In this document: piece by piece, positions 7,830 through 15,382 of the stretch
How positions within the stretch are numbered: position 1 is the first letter of the stretch
How the letters are laid out: each line of letters opens with the position of its first letter
Assembly (NCBI GenBank): GCA_035762345.1
Contig: DASTPE010000088.1
Coordinates: 1 to 23,489 of the forward strand
Length of the DNA stretch: 23,489 bases
From: SCGC-AG-212-J23 sp035762345
Lineage (GTDB): Bacteria; Pseudomonadota; Gammaproteobacteria; Burkholderiales; SG8-39
Direction of reading: 5' to 3'
Program-made: the position numbers and the translations under genes
Notes under the pieces: generated by a model
Told to the model about the DNA's origin: nothing
Seen by the model: only the letters and a program-made list of their open reading frames with translations
Database searches by the model: none

Positions 7830-8261
7830 ATGGCAAACATTACGAGGTTCGATCCATTCAACGATCTGGTCGACGATCTGTTCAAGGGCTTCTTCGTCCG
7901 CCCGGTCGCCTACGAAGGCCGCGCTGGCGAGGCGTTGCCGCGCGTGAAGGTGGATGTCGCCGAATCGAATGGCGCCTACACCATCGTGGCGGAGTTAGCC
8001 GGGGTGAAGAAAGAGGATATCCAGGTCACCATCGATGGCTCGCAGGTCACGCTGGCCGCAGAGGTGAAGCGTGAGAAGGAAGCTTCGCAGGACGAGCGCG
8101 TGCTGCACACCGAGCGCGTCTACGGCAAGGTTTCGCGCAGTTTCACGCTGCCGCAGGAGGTGGACGAGAGCAAGGTCGAAGCCAAGTTCAGGGACGGCGT
8201 GCTCGAGCTGAAGCTGCCCAAGAAAGCCGCGGCGCAGCGCAAGCAGATCTCGATTCAGTAG
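7830..8261 (+). CDS. Small heat shock protein, Hsp20/alpha-crystallin family
   Basis: This 143-residue ATP-independent holdase starts MANITRFDPFNDLVDDLF, the standard N-terminal arm of bacterial Hsp20. The alpha-crystallin domain (about 36-130) includes VDVAESNGAYTIVAELAGVKKEDI and the terminal strand GVLELKLPKK. The C-terminal ISI (I-x-I motif) is the oligomerisation anchor. AAAGGAG about ten bases before the ATG gives a strong start. It is preceded by a sigma32-type promoter and is divergent from the ECF sigma operon, so the two stress systems share one 82-base control region. Confidence 0.96.
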   Translation: MANITRFDPFNDLVDDLFKGFFVRPVAYEGRAGEALPRVKVDVAESNGAYTIVAELAGVKKEDIQVTIDGSQVTLAAEVKREKEASQDERVLHTERVYGKVSRSFTLPQEVDESKVEAKFRDGVLELKLPKKAAAQRKQISIQ

Positions 8262-8278
8262 GTTTTTCTGTAGTATGG

Positions 8279-8300
8279 GGGGCGTTCCGATGAACGCCCC
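8279..8300 (+). promoter_or_regulatory. Perfect hairpin enclosing the argB start codon
   Basis: GGGGCGTTC (8279-8287) and GAACGCCCC (8292-8300) form nine perfect pairs around a four-base loop CGAT. If argB starts at ATG 8290, the A and T sit in the loop, the G closes the stem, and the G-rich ribosome site is in the left arm. The hairpin would then hide both initiation signals. No T-run follows, so it is unlikely to be a terminator. Confidence 0.5.
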
Positions 8301-9180
8301 TCACCCTCATTCTCCGGAAGCCGCCGAAAAGGCGCGCGTCCTGGCCGAGGCGCTGCCCTACATCCAGCGTTTCCACGGCAAGACCATCGTCATCAAGTAC
8401 GGCGGCAACGCCATGACCGACGAGCTGCTCAAGAGCTCGTTCGCGCACGATGTCGTGCTGCTCAAGCTCGTGGGCATGAATCCGGTCGTGGTGCACGGCG
8501 GCGGCCCGCAGATCGAGCAGCTGCTCGCGCGCCTGGGCAAGAAAGGCGAGTTCGTCCAGGGCATGCGTGTCACCGATGCGGAAACCATGGACGTGGTCGA
8601 GATGGTGCTCGGCGGGCAGGTGAACAAGGAAGTGGTCGAGCTCATCAACCAGTCGGGCGGCAAGGCGGTCGGCCTCACCGGGCAGGACGGCGCCTTTATC
8701 CACGCGCGCAAAATGAAGCTGCCTTCTCAGGAAAACGGCCGCGTCGACCTTGGCCAGGTGGGCGAGATCGAGTCGATCGATCCGGCGGTGATCGAGGCGC
8801 TCGAGCGGGGCGGGTTCATCCCGGTGGTCGCGCCGATCGGCACCGGGCGCGACGGGACCACGTACAACATCAACGCCGATCTTGTCGCGGGCAAGCTGGC
8901 CGAGGTGCTGCGCGCCGAGAAGCTCGTGGTGCTCACCAACAACCCGGGGGTGCTCGACAAGGACGGCAAGCTTCTCACCGGGCTCACACCGAAGAAGATC
9001 GACGATTTGGTTGCGAGAGGGACGGTTTCCGGCGGCATGCTGCCCAAGATCGGCTCGGCGCTCGACGCCGCGAGGAGCGGCGTGAAGAGCGTGCACATCA
9101 TTGACGGGCGCGTGCCGCACGCGCTGCTTCTCGAGGTGCTCACCGACCAGGGCGTCGGCACGCTGATCCGAAGCAAGTAA
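8290..9180 (+). CDS. argB: Acetylglutamate kinase
   Basis: ArgB phosphorylates N-acetyl-L-glutamate in the second step of arginine synthesis. The protein shows the amino acid kinase fold: IVIKYGGNAM near the N-terminus, VVVHGGGPQI, the substrate region GMRVTDAETM, GLTGQDGAFI, YNINAD and the C-terminal GGMLPKIGSALDA. Length is 296 residues from ATG 8290, normal for the family. ATG 8290 is preferred because a G-run lies seven bases upstream; ATG 8275 would add MGGVP with no ribosome site. The gene follows hsp20 by 28 bases, so it might be partly read from the heat-shock promoter. It lies three bases before the nucleotidase gene. Confidence 0.97.
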   Translation: MNAPHPHSPEAAEKARVLAEALPYIQRFHGKTIVIKYGGNAMTDELLKSSFAHDVVLLKLVGMNPVVVHGGGPQIEQLLARLGKKGEFVQGMRVTDAETMDVVEMVLGGQVNKEVVELINQSGGKAVGLTGQDGAFIHARKMKLPSQENGRVDLGQVGEIESIDPAVIEALERGGFIPVVAPIGTGRDGTTYNINADLVAGKLAEVLRAEKLVVLTNNPGVLDKDGKLLTGLTPKKIDDLVARGTVSGGMLPKIGSALDAARSGVKSVHIIDGRVPHALLLEVLTDQGVGTLIRSK

Positions 9181-9183
9181 GCC

Positions 9184-9840
9184 GTGAGGATTGCGAGGTT
9201 GCCGCCGTCGCGGCGGGTGTGGATCTTCGACCTCGACAATACGCTGCACGACGCGCGGGTGCACATCTTTCCCTCGATGCACACGCAGATCCAGGATTAC
9301 CTGAAGAGGCAGTTCGGGCTCGATGACGAAGGCGCCGGCCGCATGCGGCGCGACTTCTGGCTGCGCTATGGCACTACGCTCGCCGGCCTCATGCGCCACC
9401 ACGGCACCGACCCGCGCCACTTCCTCGCCGAGACGCATGTCTTTCCTGAGCTCGCTGACATGGTCGTGCGCGAGAACGCGCTCAAGCACGCGCTCGCTCG
9501 GTTGGGCGGCACGCGGCTCGTCTTTTCGAATGCGCCACGGCACTACGTGGAGGAAGTGCTGCGCGCGCTCGGGCTGCGCCGTTTCTTCGACGCGGTCTAC
9601 ACGATCGAGGACACCGGCTACCGCGGAAAGCCGCACGCGTGGGGCTTTCACCGGCTGCTGCGCAACCATGATCTCGACCCCCATCGCTGCGCGCTGATCG
9701 ACGACATCCTGGACAACCTGCGCGCGGCACATCGCCTTGGCATGTCAACGGTTTGGGTGAGCCCGGTAGGGCGGCGCGCGCCTTACGTCGACCTGCGCGT
9801 TTCCTCGGTCACCGAACTGCCGCGTAGAATCCTCTCCTGA
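9184..9840 (+). CDS. HAD-family pyrimidine 5'-nucleotidase
   Basis: This 218-residue HAD hydrolase has motif I DLDNTLHDA (catalytic Asp at about 16 and 18), motif II VFSNAP, motif III Lys in GKPHAWGF and motif IV LIDDILDN. The set and the WIFDLDNTLHDA context match the SDT1/phosphate-monoester group annotated as pyrimidine 5'-nucleotidase, which removes phosphate from UMP/CMP and damaged nucleotides. It starts at GTG 9184, three bases after argB. The order argB-nucleotidase-slmA recurs in betaproteobacteria. Substrate specificity within HAD proteins cannot be read from the sequence alone. Confidence 0.88.
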   Translation: MRIARLPPSRRVWIFDLDNTLHDARVHIFPSMHTQIQDYLKRQFGLDDEGAGRMRRDFWLRYGTTLAGLMRHHGTDPRHFLAETHVFPELADMVVRENALKHALARLGGTRLVFSNAPRHYVEEVLRALGLRRFFDAVYTIEDTGYRGKPHAWGFHRLLRNHDLDPHRCALIDDILDNLRAAHRLGMSTVWVSPVGRRAPYVDLRVSSVTELPRRILS

Positions 9841-9859
9841 AGCTTAGAATTCCTCTACT

Positions 9860-10414
9860 GTGCCCCGCGCCAAAGGCGAACGCCGGCTCGAGATCCTGAA
9901 AGCGCTTGCGCAGATGCTCGAGGCGCCGAGGTGGGAAAAGATCACCACCGCCGCGCTTGCCGAAAGGCTCAGTGTCTCCGAAGCCGCGCTCTACCGCCAC
10001 TTCGCCTCCAAGGCGCAGATGTACGAGGGGCTGATCGAGTTCATCGAAAGCTCGGTATTCACGCTCGCGAACCAAATCACCGCCGACGAGGCCGACGGCC
10101 ACCGCCAGTGCGAGAAGCTGCTGGAAATGCTGCTCGCTTTCGCCGAGAAGAACCCTGGCATGGTGCGCGTCATGACCGGGGACGCGCTAGTAGGCGAGCA
10201 CGAGCGCCTGCAAGCGCGCATGAACCAGTTCTTCGAGCGCTTCGAGTCGACGATAAAGCAATCGCTGCGCACCGCTTCCGACGGCGACGCCCCGGGCCGC
10301 GCCGGCGCGCTCCTTCGCTACGCGCTCGGCTGCCTGCATCAGTACGCAAAGAGCGGCTTCGCCAAGAAGCCGACCGAGAGCTTCAGCGCCCAGCGCCGCT
10401 ACCTCCTCGCGTGA
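9860..10414 (+). CDS. slmA: Nucleoid occlusion factor SlmA (TetR family)
   Basis: SlmA binds chromosomal sites and blocks FtsZ ring assembly over the nucleoid. The 184-residue protein has a TetR-type helix-turn-helix (about 28-60: TTAALAERLSVSEAALYRHFASKAQMYEGLIEFIE) and an all-helical C-terminal domain including NPGMVRVMTGDALVGEH, which is characteristic of SlmA rather than a general TetR repressor. The start is GTG 9860, where PRAKGERR matches the basic arm of the family. The stop overlaps the next gene in GTGA at 10411-10414. No autoregulatory operator is visible. Confidence 0.92.
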   Translation: MPRAKGERRLEILKALAQMLEAPRWEKITTAALAERLSVSEAALYRHFASKAQMYEGLIEFIESSVFTLANQITADEADGHRQCEKLLEMLLAFAEKNPGMVRVMTGDALVGEHERLQARMNQFFERFESTIKQSLRTASDGDAPGRAGALLRYALGCLHQYAKSGFAKKPTESFSAQRRYLLA

Positions 10415-11343
10415 ATCGGCGCGCCGTTCTCGTCGTTCTCGCCGGCTTGGCGCTCGCCGAGCCGGCGAAGGCACAGCGAACGCCGCGGATCGGCGTGCTC
10501 ACGTCCGGGAATCCGGAACCGTTGCGCACCCTGTTGCAGCAGGGATTGCGTGCCTACGGATACGAGCATGGGCGAAGCATTCACATCGAGTTCCGCTTTG
10601 ACGAAGGAAAGTCCGGCGCCCTGCCGGCGCTGGCGACCGAACTCGTACGGCTACCGGTCGACCTTATTGTTGCGTCGCCAACCCCCGCGGTGCAGGCGGC
10701 GAAGGCAGCGACGCAAAACATCCCGGTTCTCATGCTCTCCGGCGATCCGCTGGAGGCGGGAATCGTCTCGAGTCTCTCGCGCCCCGGCGGGAACGTCACC
10801 GGGATATCTGCGGCGACGGCCGAGGTATCGGCGAAGTGCCTAGAGATCATCAAGGAAGCGGACCCTTCGGCGAAACGCGTCGCTGTGCTTGCGAACGCGA
10901 CGGACCCGTTCACCAAACCGTTTCTCGAGCAGATCGGCTCGGCTGCTCGGGCAACCGGTATCGAGATTCGCACCATCATGATCGACAAGCCCGACCAGAT
11001 TTCGGACGCTTTCTCGCGCATCGGGAGCGACTTTGTGATCGTCCAGCCGAGTCTTCCGCGCAAACCAATCATCGCCCACGCCCTGCGGCACCGGGTGCGC
11101 ACTATCGCCCCGAGCGCCGCCTGGACGGAGTCCGGCGGCTTGATGTCTTACGCGGGGAATATCGAAGAAATGTATCGCACCTTGGCGGGCTACGTGGACC
11201 GCGTTCTCAAAGGCGCAAAGCCGGGTGATCTGCCGGTTCAGCTACCCACGAAATACGACTTGGTGGTCAATCTGACGACCGCGAAGGCGATCGACTTCGA
11301 GATTCCCCGCGCGCTCTTGCTACGAGCGCAGGCCATTCATTGA
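10411..11343 (+). CDS. ABC transporter substrate-binding protein (orphan, COG2984/TrpX-like)
   Basis: This 310-residue exported protein begins MNRRAVLVVLAGLALAEPAKAQ, a clear signal peptide with cleavage near AKA|Q. The mature protein shows the two-lobe pattern of the ABC_sub_bind family: RIGVLTSGNPEPLR, then FRFDEGKSGALPALATELV, VDLIVASPTPAV, SRPGGNVTGIS and ESGGLMSYAGN, ending in YDLVVNLTTAKAIDFEIP. Such proteins occur in many orphan copies in betaproteobacteria; no permease or ATPase is next to it here. GTG 10411 overlaps the slmA stop. Its 3' end overlaps the convergent moeB gene by 24 bases. The ligand is unknown; family relatives bind aromatic amino acids or similar small molecules. It may be a later insertion between slmA and the moeB-ctpA block. 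Confidence 0.9.
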   Translation: MNRRAVLVVLAGLALAEPAKAQRTPRIGVLTSGNPEPLRTLLQQGLRAYGYEHGRSIHIEFRFDEGKSGALPALATELVRLPVDLIVASPTPAVQAAKAATQNIPVLMLSGDPLEAGIVSSLSRPGGNVTGISAATAEVSAKCLEIIKEADPSAKRVAVLANATDPFTKPFLEQIGSAARATGIEIRTIMIDKPDQISDAFSRIGSDFVIVQPSLPRKPIIAHALRHRVRTIAPSAAWTESGGLMSYAGNIEEMYRTLAGYVDRVLKGAKPGDLPVQLPTKYDLVVNLTTAKAIDFEIPRALLLRAQAIH

Positions 11344-12081
11344 GCAGACCGCGCAGGCGGGGTCCCTCTTTACCCGTACAGTGCGCCACTCGGCAGTCTT
11401 CGCGTCCAGGACCTGAAGCTTCCCGTTCAACGATTCGCCCACGCCGACGAGGAGCTTGATCGCTTCCATGGCCTGCGCGGCCCCGATCAAGCCGGTGAGC
11501 GGGGCGAAGACGCCCATCGTCGAGCACTGCACCTCTTCGACCTCCGCATCTTCGGGGAAGAGGCACGCGTAGCAGGCGGCGTCTTTTCTTCTGAGGTCGA
11601 AGACCATCAACTGGCCGTCGAAGCGGATCGCCGCGCCGGAGATGAGCGGCCTAGCATGCGCTACGCATGCGCGGTTGATAGCGTGGCGCGTGGCGAAGTT
11701 GTCGGTGCAATCGAGCACTGCATCTGCTCGAGAAACCAAAGGCACAAGGCTCGCGGCATCGAGCCGTTTCTGTACCGCAACGATCTCGACCTCCGGATTG
11801 ACCGCCTTCAAGGACTGTCTTGCGGCCTCCACCTTCACCGCGCCGACCGACTCGGCGCGGTAGAGGATCTGGCGCTGCAGATTGGTGAGGTCGACTTTGT
11901 CGCTGTCGGCGAGCGTCAGCCGGCCGATGCCGGCCGCGGCGAGGTAAAGCGCCGCCGGACAGCCCAGGCCGCCCGCGCCGACAATCAGCGCGCTCGCCGC
12001 GCGCAGCCGCTCCTGGCCCTCGATCCCGAACTCGGCAAGAAGGATGTGCCGGCTGTACCGGAGGAGCTGCTGGTCGTTCAG
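11320..12081 (-). CDS. moeB: HesA/MoeB/ThiF family adenylyltransferase with CTG start
   Basis: The frame reads (M)NDQQLLRYSRHILLAEFGIEGQ from a CTG at 12081 to TAG at 11320, 253 residues, the usual MoeB/ThiF length. It has the ATP-binding VGAGGLG (34-40), the NLQRQ arginine motif (67-71), Asp residues in VLDCTDNFATR, two zinc pairs (Cys170/173 and Cys243/246) and catalytic-site Cys186 in VQCSTMGVFAPL. It adenylates the C-terminal glycine of a ubiquitin-like sulfur carrier (MoaD or ThiS), feeding molybdopterin or thiamin synthesis; which carrier is not decided by sequence. A TAA codon lies immediately upstream in frame, and the next usual start (GTG 11838) would delete the ATP site, so CTG is inferred. 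It overlaps the ctpA stop in CTGA. Confidence 0.88.
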   Translation of the reverse strand: MNDQQLLRYSRHILLAEFGIEGQERLRAASALIVGAGGLGCPAALYLAAAGIGRLTLADSDKVDLTNLQRQILYRAESVGAVKVEAARQSLKAVNPEVEIVAVQKRLDAASLVPLVSRADAVLDCTDNFATRHAINRACVAHARPLISGAAIRFDGQLMVFDLRRKDAACYACLFPEDAEVEEVQCSTMGVFAPLTGLIGAAQAMEAIKLLVGVGESLNGKLQVLDAKTAEWRTVRVKRDPACAVCSMNGLRS

Positions 12082-13478
12082 TTAGTCGGCTTGGCCTTCG
12101 GCGCTTCGGTCTGCGCGACCGTGGGCGATTGCGCCTTCACCGGCTCGCCCTTGAGAAACGCGATCGCCTGCGTGAGCTGGAAGTCGTCCTTCGAGCCGAG
12201 CTCGGTGGGCTTCGTTTCGGCGGGCGTCGCGGGCGGCTTGGTGCGCGTGACCGTGGACTCTTTCTTATCGGGGTCGCGGCCGTTCTCGAGGTGTCGCTGC
12301 AGGTCGGCTTCGCGCACGCGCACAAGGGTGTCGCTCGGATCCTCGACCATGATGTCCGGCGTGATGCCGAGCGCCTGGATCGAGCGGCCGCTCGGCGTGT
12401 AGTAGCGAGCGGTGGTCAGCTTGATCGCGGTGTTGTTGCCGAGAGGCATGATCGTCTGCACCGAGCCCTTGCCGAAGGTCTGCGTGCCCATGACTTTGGC
12501 GCGCTTGTGGTCCTGCAGCGCGCCGGCGACGATCTCGGAGGCCGACGCCGAGCCGCCGTTCACGAGCACAACCATCGGCACCGTCTTCGTCGCCTGCGGC
12601 AGGCTCTTTAACACGTCATCGCCGCGGCGCGCATAGTCGTCGGGGCTCGCGTAGAACTTCCGGCGCGCGTCCTCGGCGCGGCCGTCGGTCGACACGACGA
12701 GCGACTTCGCTGGCAGGAAGGCCGAAGAAATGGCGACCGCCCCGTGCAGCAGGCCGCCGGGGTCGTTGCGCAGATCGAGCACCAAGCCTTTGACCTGTCC
12801 CTGCTTGAAGAGGCCCTCGAGGTGCTTCACCAGGTGCTCGGCGGTCGCTTCCTGGAACTGCGACACGCGCACCCACGCGTAGCCCGGCTCGATCACCTTC
12901 GACTTCACGCTCTGCACGCGAATGATGGCTCGCGTGATCGTGACCACCATCGGCGCGGTCTCCCCTTTGCGCGAAATGGTGAGCGTGATCTGGGTATTCG
13001 GCTTGCCGCGCATACGCTTCACCGCGTCGTTCAGCGTCATGCCCTTCACGGGCGTGTCGTCGAGCTTGATGATGAGGTCGCCGGGCTTGATGCCCGCCTT
13101 ATGCGCGGGGGTGTCTTCGATCGGTGAGATCACCTTGACGAAGCCGTCCTCCATGCCGACCTCGATGCCGAGGCCGCCGAACTGGCCCTGGGTGCCGACC
13201 TGCAGCTCGCGGAAAGCTTCGGCGTCCAGGTACGACGAGTGGGGGTCGAGGCCGGTGAGCATGCCGTTGATGGCCTCGGTGATGAGCTTCTTGTCCTCCA
13301 CCGGCTCGACGTAGTTCGTCTTGATGGCGCCGAACACCTCCGTGAACGCGCGCAGTTCCTCGATCGGAAGCGATGAGCGCGTTGCGCGATCTGCGATCGC
13401 CTGGAAGTTGAGGCTGATGAGCACGCCGGCGACGGCGCCGACGATAATGAAGCCGATGTTGCGAAGCCTGGTGTGCAT
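12078..13478 (-). CDS. ctpA: Carboxy-terminal processing protease CtpA (S41 peptidase)
   Basis: This 466-residue periplasmic serine protease has an N-terminal signal or anchor helix (8-23), a helical region (35-95), a PDZ domain (about 98-175, with the binding loop GGLGIEV) and the S41 catalytic domain. The catalytic pair is Ser312 in GGSASASE and Lys337 in TFGKGSV, 25 residues apart as in the family. A Pro/Lys/Thr-rich low-complexity tail (about 395-466) is typical of betaproteobacterial members. CtpA trims C-termini of envelope proteins, including peptidoglycan hydrolases. It sits next to envC, so both may act in cell-wall remodelling. The start is ATG 13478, ten bases after envC ends. Confidence 0.96.
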   Translation of the reverse strand: MHTRLRNIGFIIVGAVAGVLISLNFQAIADRATRSSLPIEELRAFTEVFGAIKTNYVEPVEDKKLITEAINGMLTGLDPHSSYLDAEAFRELQVGTQGQFGGLGIEVGMEDGFVKVISPIEDTPAHKAGIKPGDLIIKLDDTPVKGMTLNDAVKRMRGKPNTQITLTISRKGETAPMVVTITRAIIRVQSVKSKVIEPGYAWVRVSQFQEATAEHLVKHLEGLFKQGQVKGLVLDLRNDPGGLLHGAVAISSAFLPAKSLVVSTDGRAEDARRKFYASPDDYARRGDDVLKSLPQATKTVPMVVLVNGGSASASEIVAGALQDHKRAKVMGTQTFGKGSVQTIMPLGNNTAIKLTTARYYTPSGRSIQALGITPDIMVEDPSDTLVRVREADLQRHLENGRDPDKKESTVTRTKPPATPAETKPTELGSKDDFQLTQAIAFLKGEPVKAQSPTVAQTEAPKAKPTN

Positions 13479-13487
13479 GACGCTCGC

Positions 13488-14600
13488 TTATTTCTTCTTG
13501 ACCCAGGACAGTGGGTCAAAGGCGCGGCCCAAGTGCCGCATTTCAAAGTATAAACCCGTTTCCTCGTTGCCACCGCTCGATCCGGTCGTGGCGATTGGCT
13601 CGCCCGGCGCGACGGCCTCGCCCAGCTCCTTTAGGAGCGACTCGTTATTGGCGTAGATCGAAAGGTAGCTTTCGCCGTGGTCCACGATTAGAAGATTGCC
13701 GAATCCGCGCATCCAATCGGCGTAGACCACTTGGCCCCGGGCAATCGCGCGTACCGGCTGCCCCCGCGGTGCGCGAATAAACACGCCTTTTGCCTCCGTC
13801 CCGGCCGATCCCCTTGGAGCGCCGAACCACTGCGTCAGTTCCCCCCGCACCGGAAGGGCCAGCTTGCCGCGCAAGCCGGAAAAGGCCCCCTTGGCCGAGG
13901 GGAATTCACTGCGCCCGAGCGCCTCGATGATGCGTGCGAGGCGCGCCTCATCCGCCCGCAGCACGCGGATTTCCTTGCGGTTTTTGCGCATCTCGGCCGA
14001 CACGCTGGCGAGCACGCGGGCGCGGCTGCGCTGCTCGCTGAGCAATTTGTCGCGATCGGTGCGGCTCGCTTGCTCGATCGCGCGCAGGCGCTCGGCGCGC
14101 GCCCTTGCGTCGTTCGCGAGCCGCTCGAGCTCGGCGACGGCGGCGCGCTGCTCGGCGAGCATGCTTGCCGCGGCGCGCGAGATATGGCCGAGGTAGTGCA
14201 GCGCGCGTCCAATGTCCGCGGGATCGTTTCCTGAGAGCACCACGCGCAGCGCGTCGGGCGAGCCGCCGGCCGCCCACGCAACCAGCATGCGCTCGATCGC
14301 GGCTTCGCGCTGCGCGACCTGAGTTTGCAAAGATTCACGCTGTTGCGCGACGCGAGCGCCGTCGGCCCGCACCGCGCGCGCCTCGGCGGCGAGCCGAGTC
14401 AGCGCGCGATTCGCGTTCGAGATTGCGCGCTCGGAGTCGCGCAGCGCGTCGCGCGCTTCGCGTTGCGACGATTCGCTGCGCCGGATCTCTTCGTTGAGCT
14501 TGTCGATGCGCCCGCGCAGCGCTTTGAGCTTGTCCTCTTGCGTCGCTCCCCAGGCCGAGAATGCGGCCAGCGCGAGCGCCACACACGCGGCGCGGCTCAG
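13488..14600 (-). CDS. envC: Murein hydrolase activator EnvC-like, degenerate LytM protein
   Basis: This roughly 370-residue exported protein has a signal peptide, a long coiled coil (about 20-235: KLKALRGRIDKLNEEIRRSE onward) and a C-terminal LytM/M23 domain. The LytM zinc ligands are missing: the first-His position reads GVFIRAP, the usual YGHN reads YANN, and the usual LHFE reads LYFE. This marks a non-catalytic activator of septal amidases, as in EnvC and NlpD, rather than a peptidase. CTG 14600, overlapping the gpmA stop in CTGA, gives a normal signal peptide with an Arg (MSRAACVALALAAFSAWGA). GTG 14582 gives a shortened leader without a positive charge. I prefer CTG but the start is uncertain. 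Confidence 0.85.
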   Translation of the reverse strand: MSRAACVALALAAFSAWGATQEDKLKALRGRIDKLNEEIRRSESSQREARDALRDSERAISNANRALTRLAAEARAVRADGARVAQQRESLQTQVAQREAAIERMLVAWAAGGSPDALRVVLSGNDPADIGRALHYLGHISRAAASMLAEQRAAVAELERLANDARARAERLRAIEQASRTDRDKLLSEQRSRARVLASVSAEMRKNRKEIRVLRADEARLARIIEALGRSEFPSAKGAFSGLRGKLALPVRGELTQWFGAPRGSAGTEAKGVFIRAPRGQPVRAIARGQVVYADWMRGFGNLLIVDHGESYLSIYANNESLLKELGEAVAPGEPIATTGSSGGNEETGLYFEMRHLGRAFDPLSWVKKK

Positions 14601-15337
14601 ACTTTCACTTTCCCCTGCGTGACGACGGAGGCGGTGCGCCGCGCCACTTCGTCGGGGTCGCCGAGGTAGTAGTGACGCAGTGGCTTGAGCGATTCTTCCA
14701 GCTCGTACACGAGCGGAATGCCGGTCGGAATGTTGAGCTTCACGATCGCTTCGTCCGAGATCCCGTCGAGATGCTTCACCAGCGCGCGCATCGAGTTGCC
14801 ATGCGCAGCCACGAGCACGCGCTTGCCGGCGCGCAGGGCAGGCGCGATGCTCGACTGCCAGTACGGCACCGCGCGGGCCACGGTGTCTTTCAAGGACTCT
14901 GTCAGCGGAACCTTCACGCCGGCGTAGCGCCGGTCTTTGCCTTCGTACCGCGGGTCCTCGGGCGTGAGCGCAGGCGGCGGCGTGTCGTAGCTGCGCCTCC
15001 AGGCAAGCACCTGGGCCTCGCCGTACTTCGCCGCCATCTCGGCCTTGTTCAGCCCCTGCAGCGCGCCGTAGTGGCGCTCGTTTAGGCGCCAGCTTTTCTC
15101 CACCGGAAGCCACATCCGGTCGAGCTCGTCGAGCGCTATCCACAGCGTGCGAACCGCGCGCTTGAGCACCGAGGTGTACGCGACATCGAAGTCGTAGCCC
15201 TCGCTCTTGAGCAGCCTTCCGGCGGCGCGTGCTTCGGTAATGCCTTGCTCGGACAGGTCCACGTCGGTCCAGCCGGTAAAGCGGTTTTCGCGGTTCCAGT
15301 CCGACTCGCCGTGACGCAGGAGCACGAGCTTGGCCAT
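14597..15337 (-). CDS. gpmA: 2,3-bisphosphoglycerate-dependent phosphoglycerate mutase
   Basis: GpmA interconverts 3- and 2-phosphoglycerate in glycolysis and gluconeogenesis. The 246-residue protein has the catalytic LVLLRHGESDWN (His9), RFTGWTDVDLSEQG, ERHYGALQGLNK and the second catalytic His in VAAHGNSMRAL. The C-terminal tail is intact. It starts at ATG 15337 and is divergent from the rhodanese gene across 45 bases. It is first of the reverse gpmA-envC-ctpA-moeB set, in which each gene overlaps or nearly touches the next, so a single transcript is likely. Confidence 0.97.
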   Translation of the reverse strand: MAKLVLLRHGESDWNRENRFTGWTDVDLSEQGITEARAAGRLLKSEGYDFDVAYTSVLKRAVRTLWIALDELDRMWLPVEKSWRLNERHYGALQGLNKAEMAAKYGEAQVLAWRRSYDTPPPALTPEDPRYEGKDRRYAGVKVPLTESLKDTVARAVPYWQSSIAPALRAGKRVLVAAHGNSMRALVKHLDGISDEAIVKLNIPTGIPLVYELEESLKPLRHYYLGDPDEVARRTASVVTQGKVKV

Positions 15338-15347
15338 CGCGCTTCAT

Positions 15348-15353
15348 TATAAT
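15348..15353 (+). promoter_or_regulatory. Possible -10 element for the rhodanese-secB operon
   Basis: TATAAT is an exact sigma70 -10 match, in the 45-base divergent gap and 29 bases before the rhodanese ATG. A -35 at the right distance is poor (around 15325-15331). The sequence CATTATAATG is nearly symmetric, so a reverse TATAAT also exists, but it would leave gpmA with almost no leader. Confidence 0.4.
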
Positions 15354-15382
15354 GGCCGGCTTGCAGTCGCCTCCCCGAGCCC

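Noticed and set aside
8262..8310. The argB hairpin as a rho-independent terminator for hsp20.
   Set aside because: No T-run follows on either strand's reading direction, and the stem spans the argB start.
5539..9732. Long reverse-strand open frames lying over hslU (5539-6483) and argB plus nucleotidase (8188-9732).
   Set aside because: They are Arg/His/Asp-rich mirrors of well-identified forward genes. High GC lowers stop frequency; no domain is visible in them.
11320..11838. A 172-residue moeB starting at GTG 11838.
   Set aside because: It would lose the ATP-binding Rossmann segment and arginine motif that continue upstream in the same frame.
14601..15347. Extension of the envC frame upstream to an ATG at 15347, giving a 619-residue protein.
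   Set aside because: The added part is an Arg-rich shadow of gpmA, and the signal peptide would become internal.
15346..15351. Reverse-strand TATAAT as the gpmA promoter.
   Set aside because: It lies only about nine bases before the gpmA ATG, leaving no leader; a forward reading fits better.
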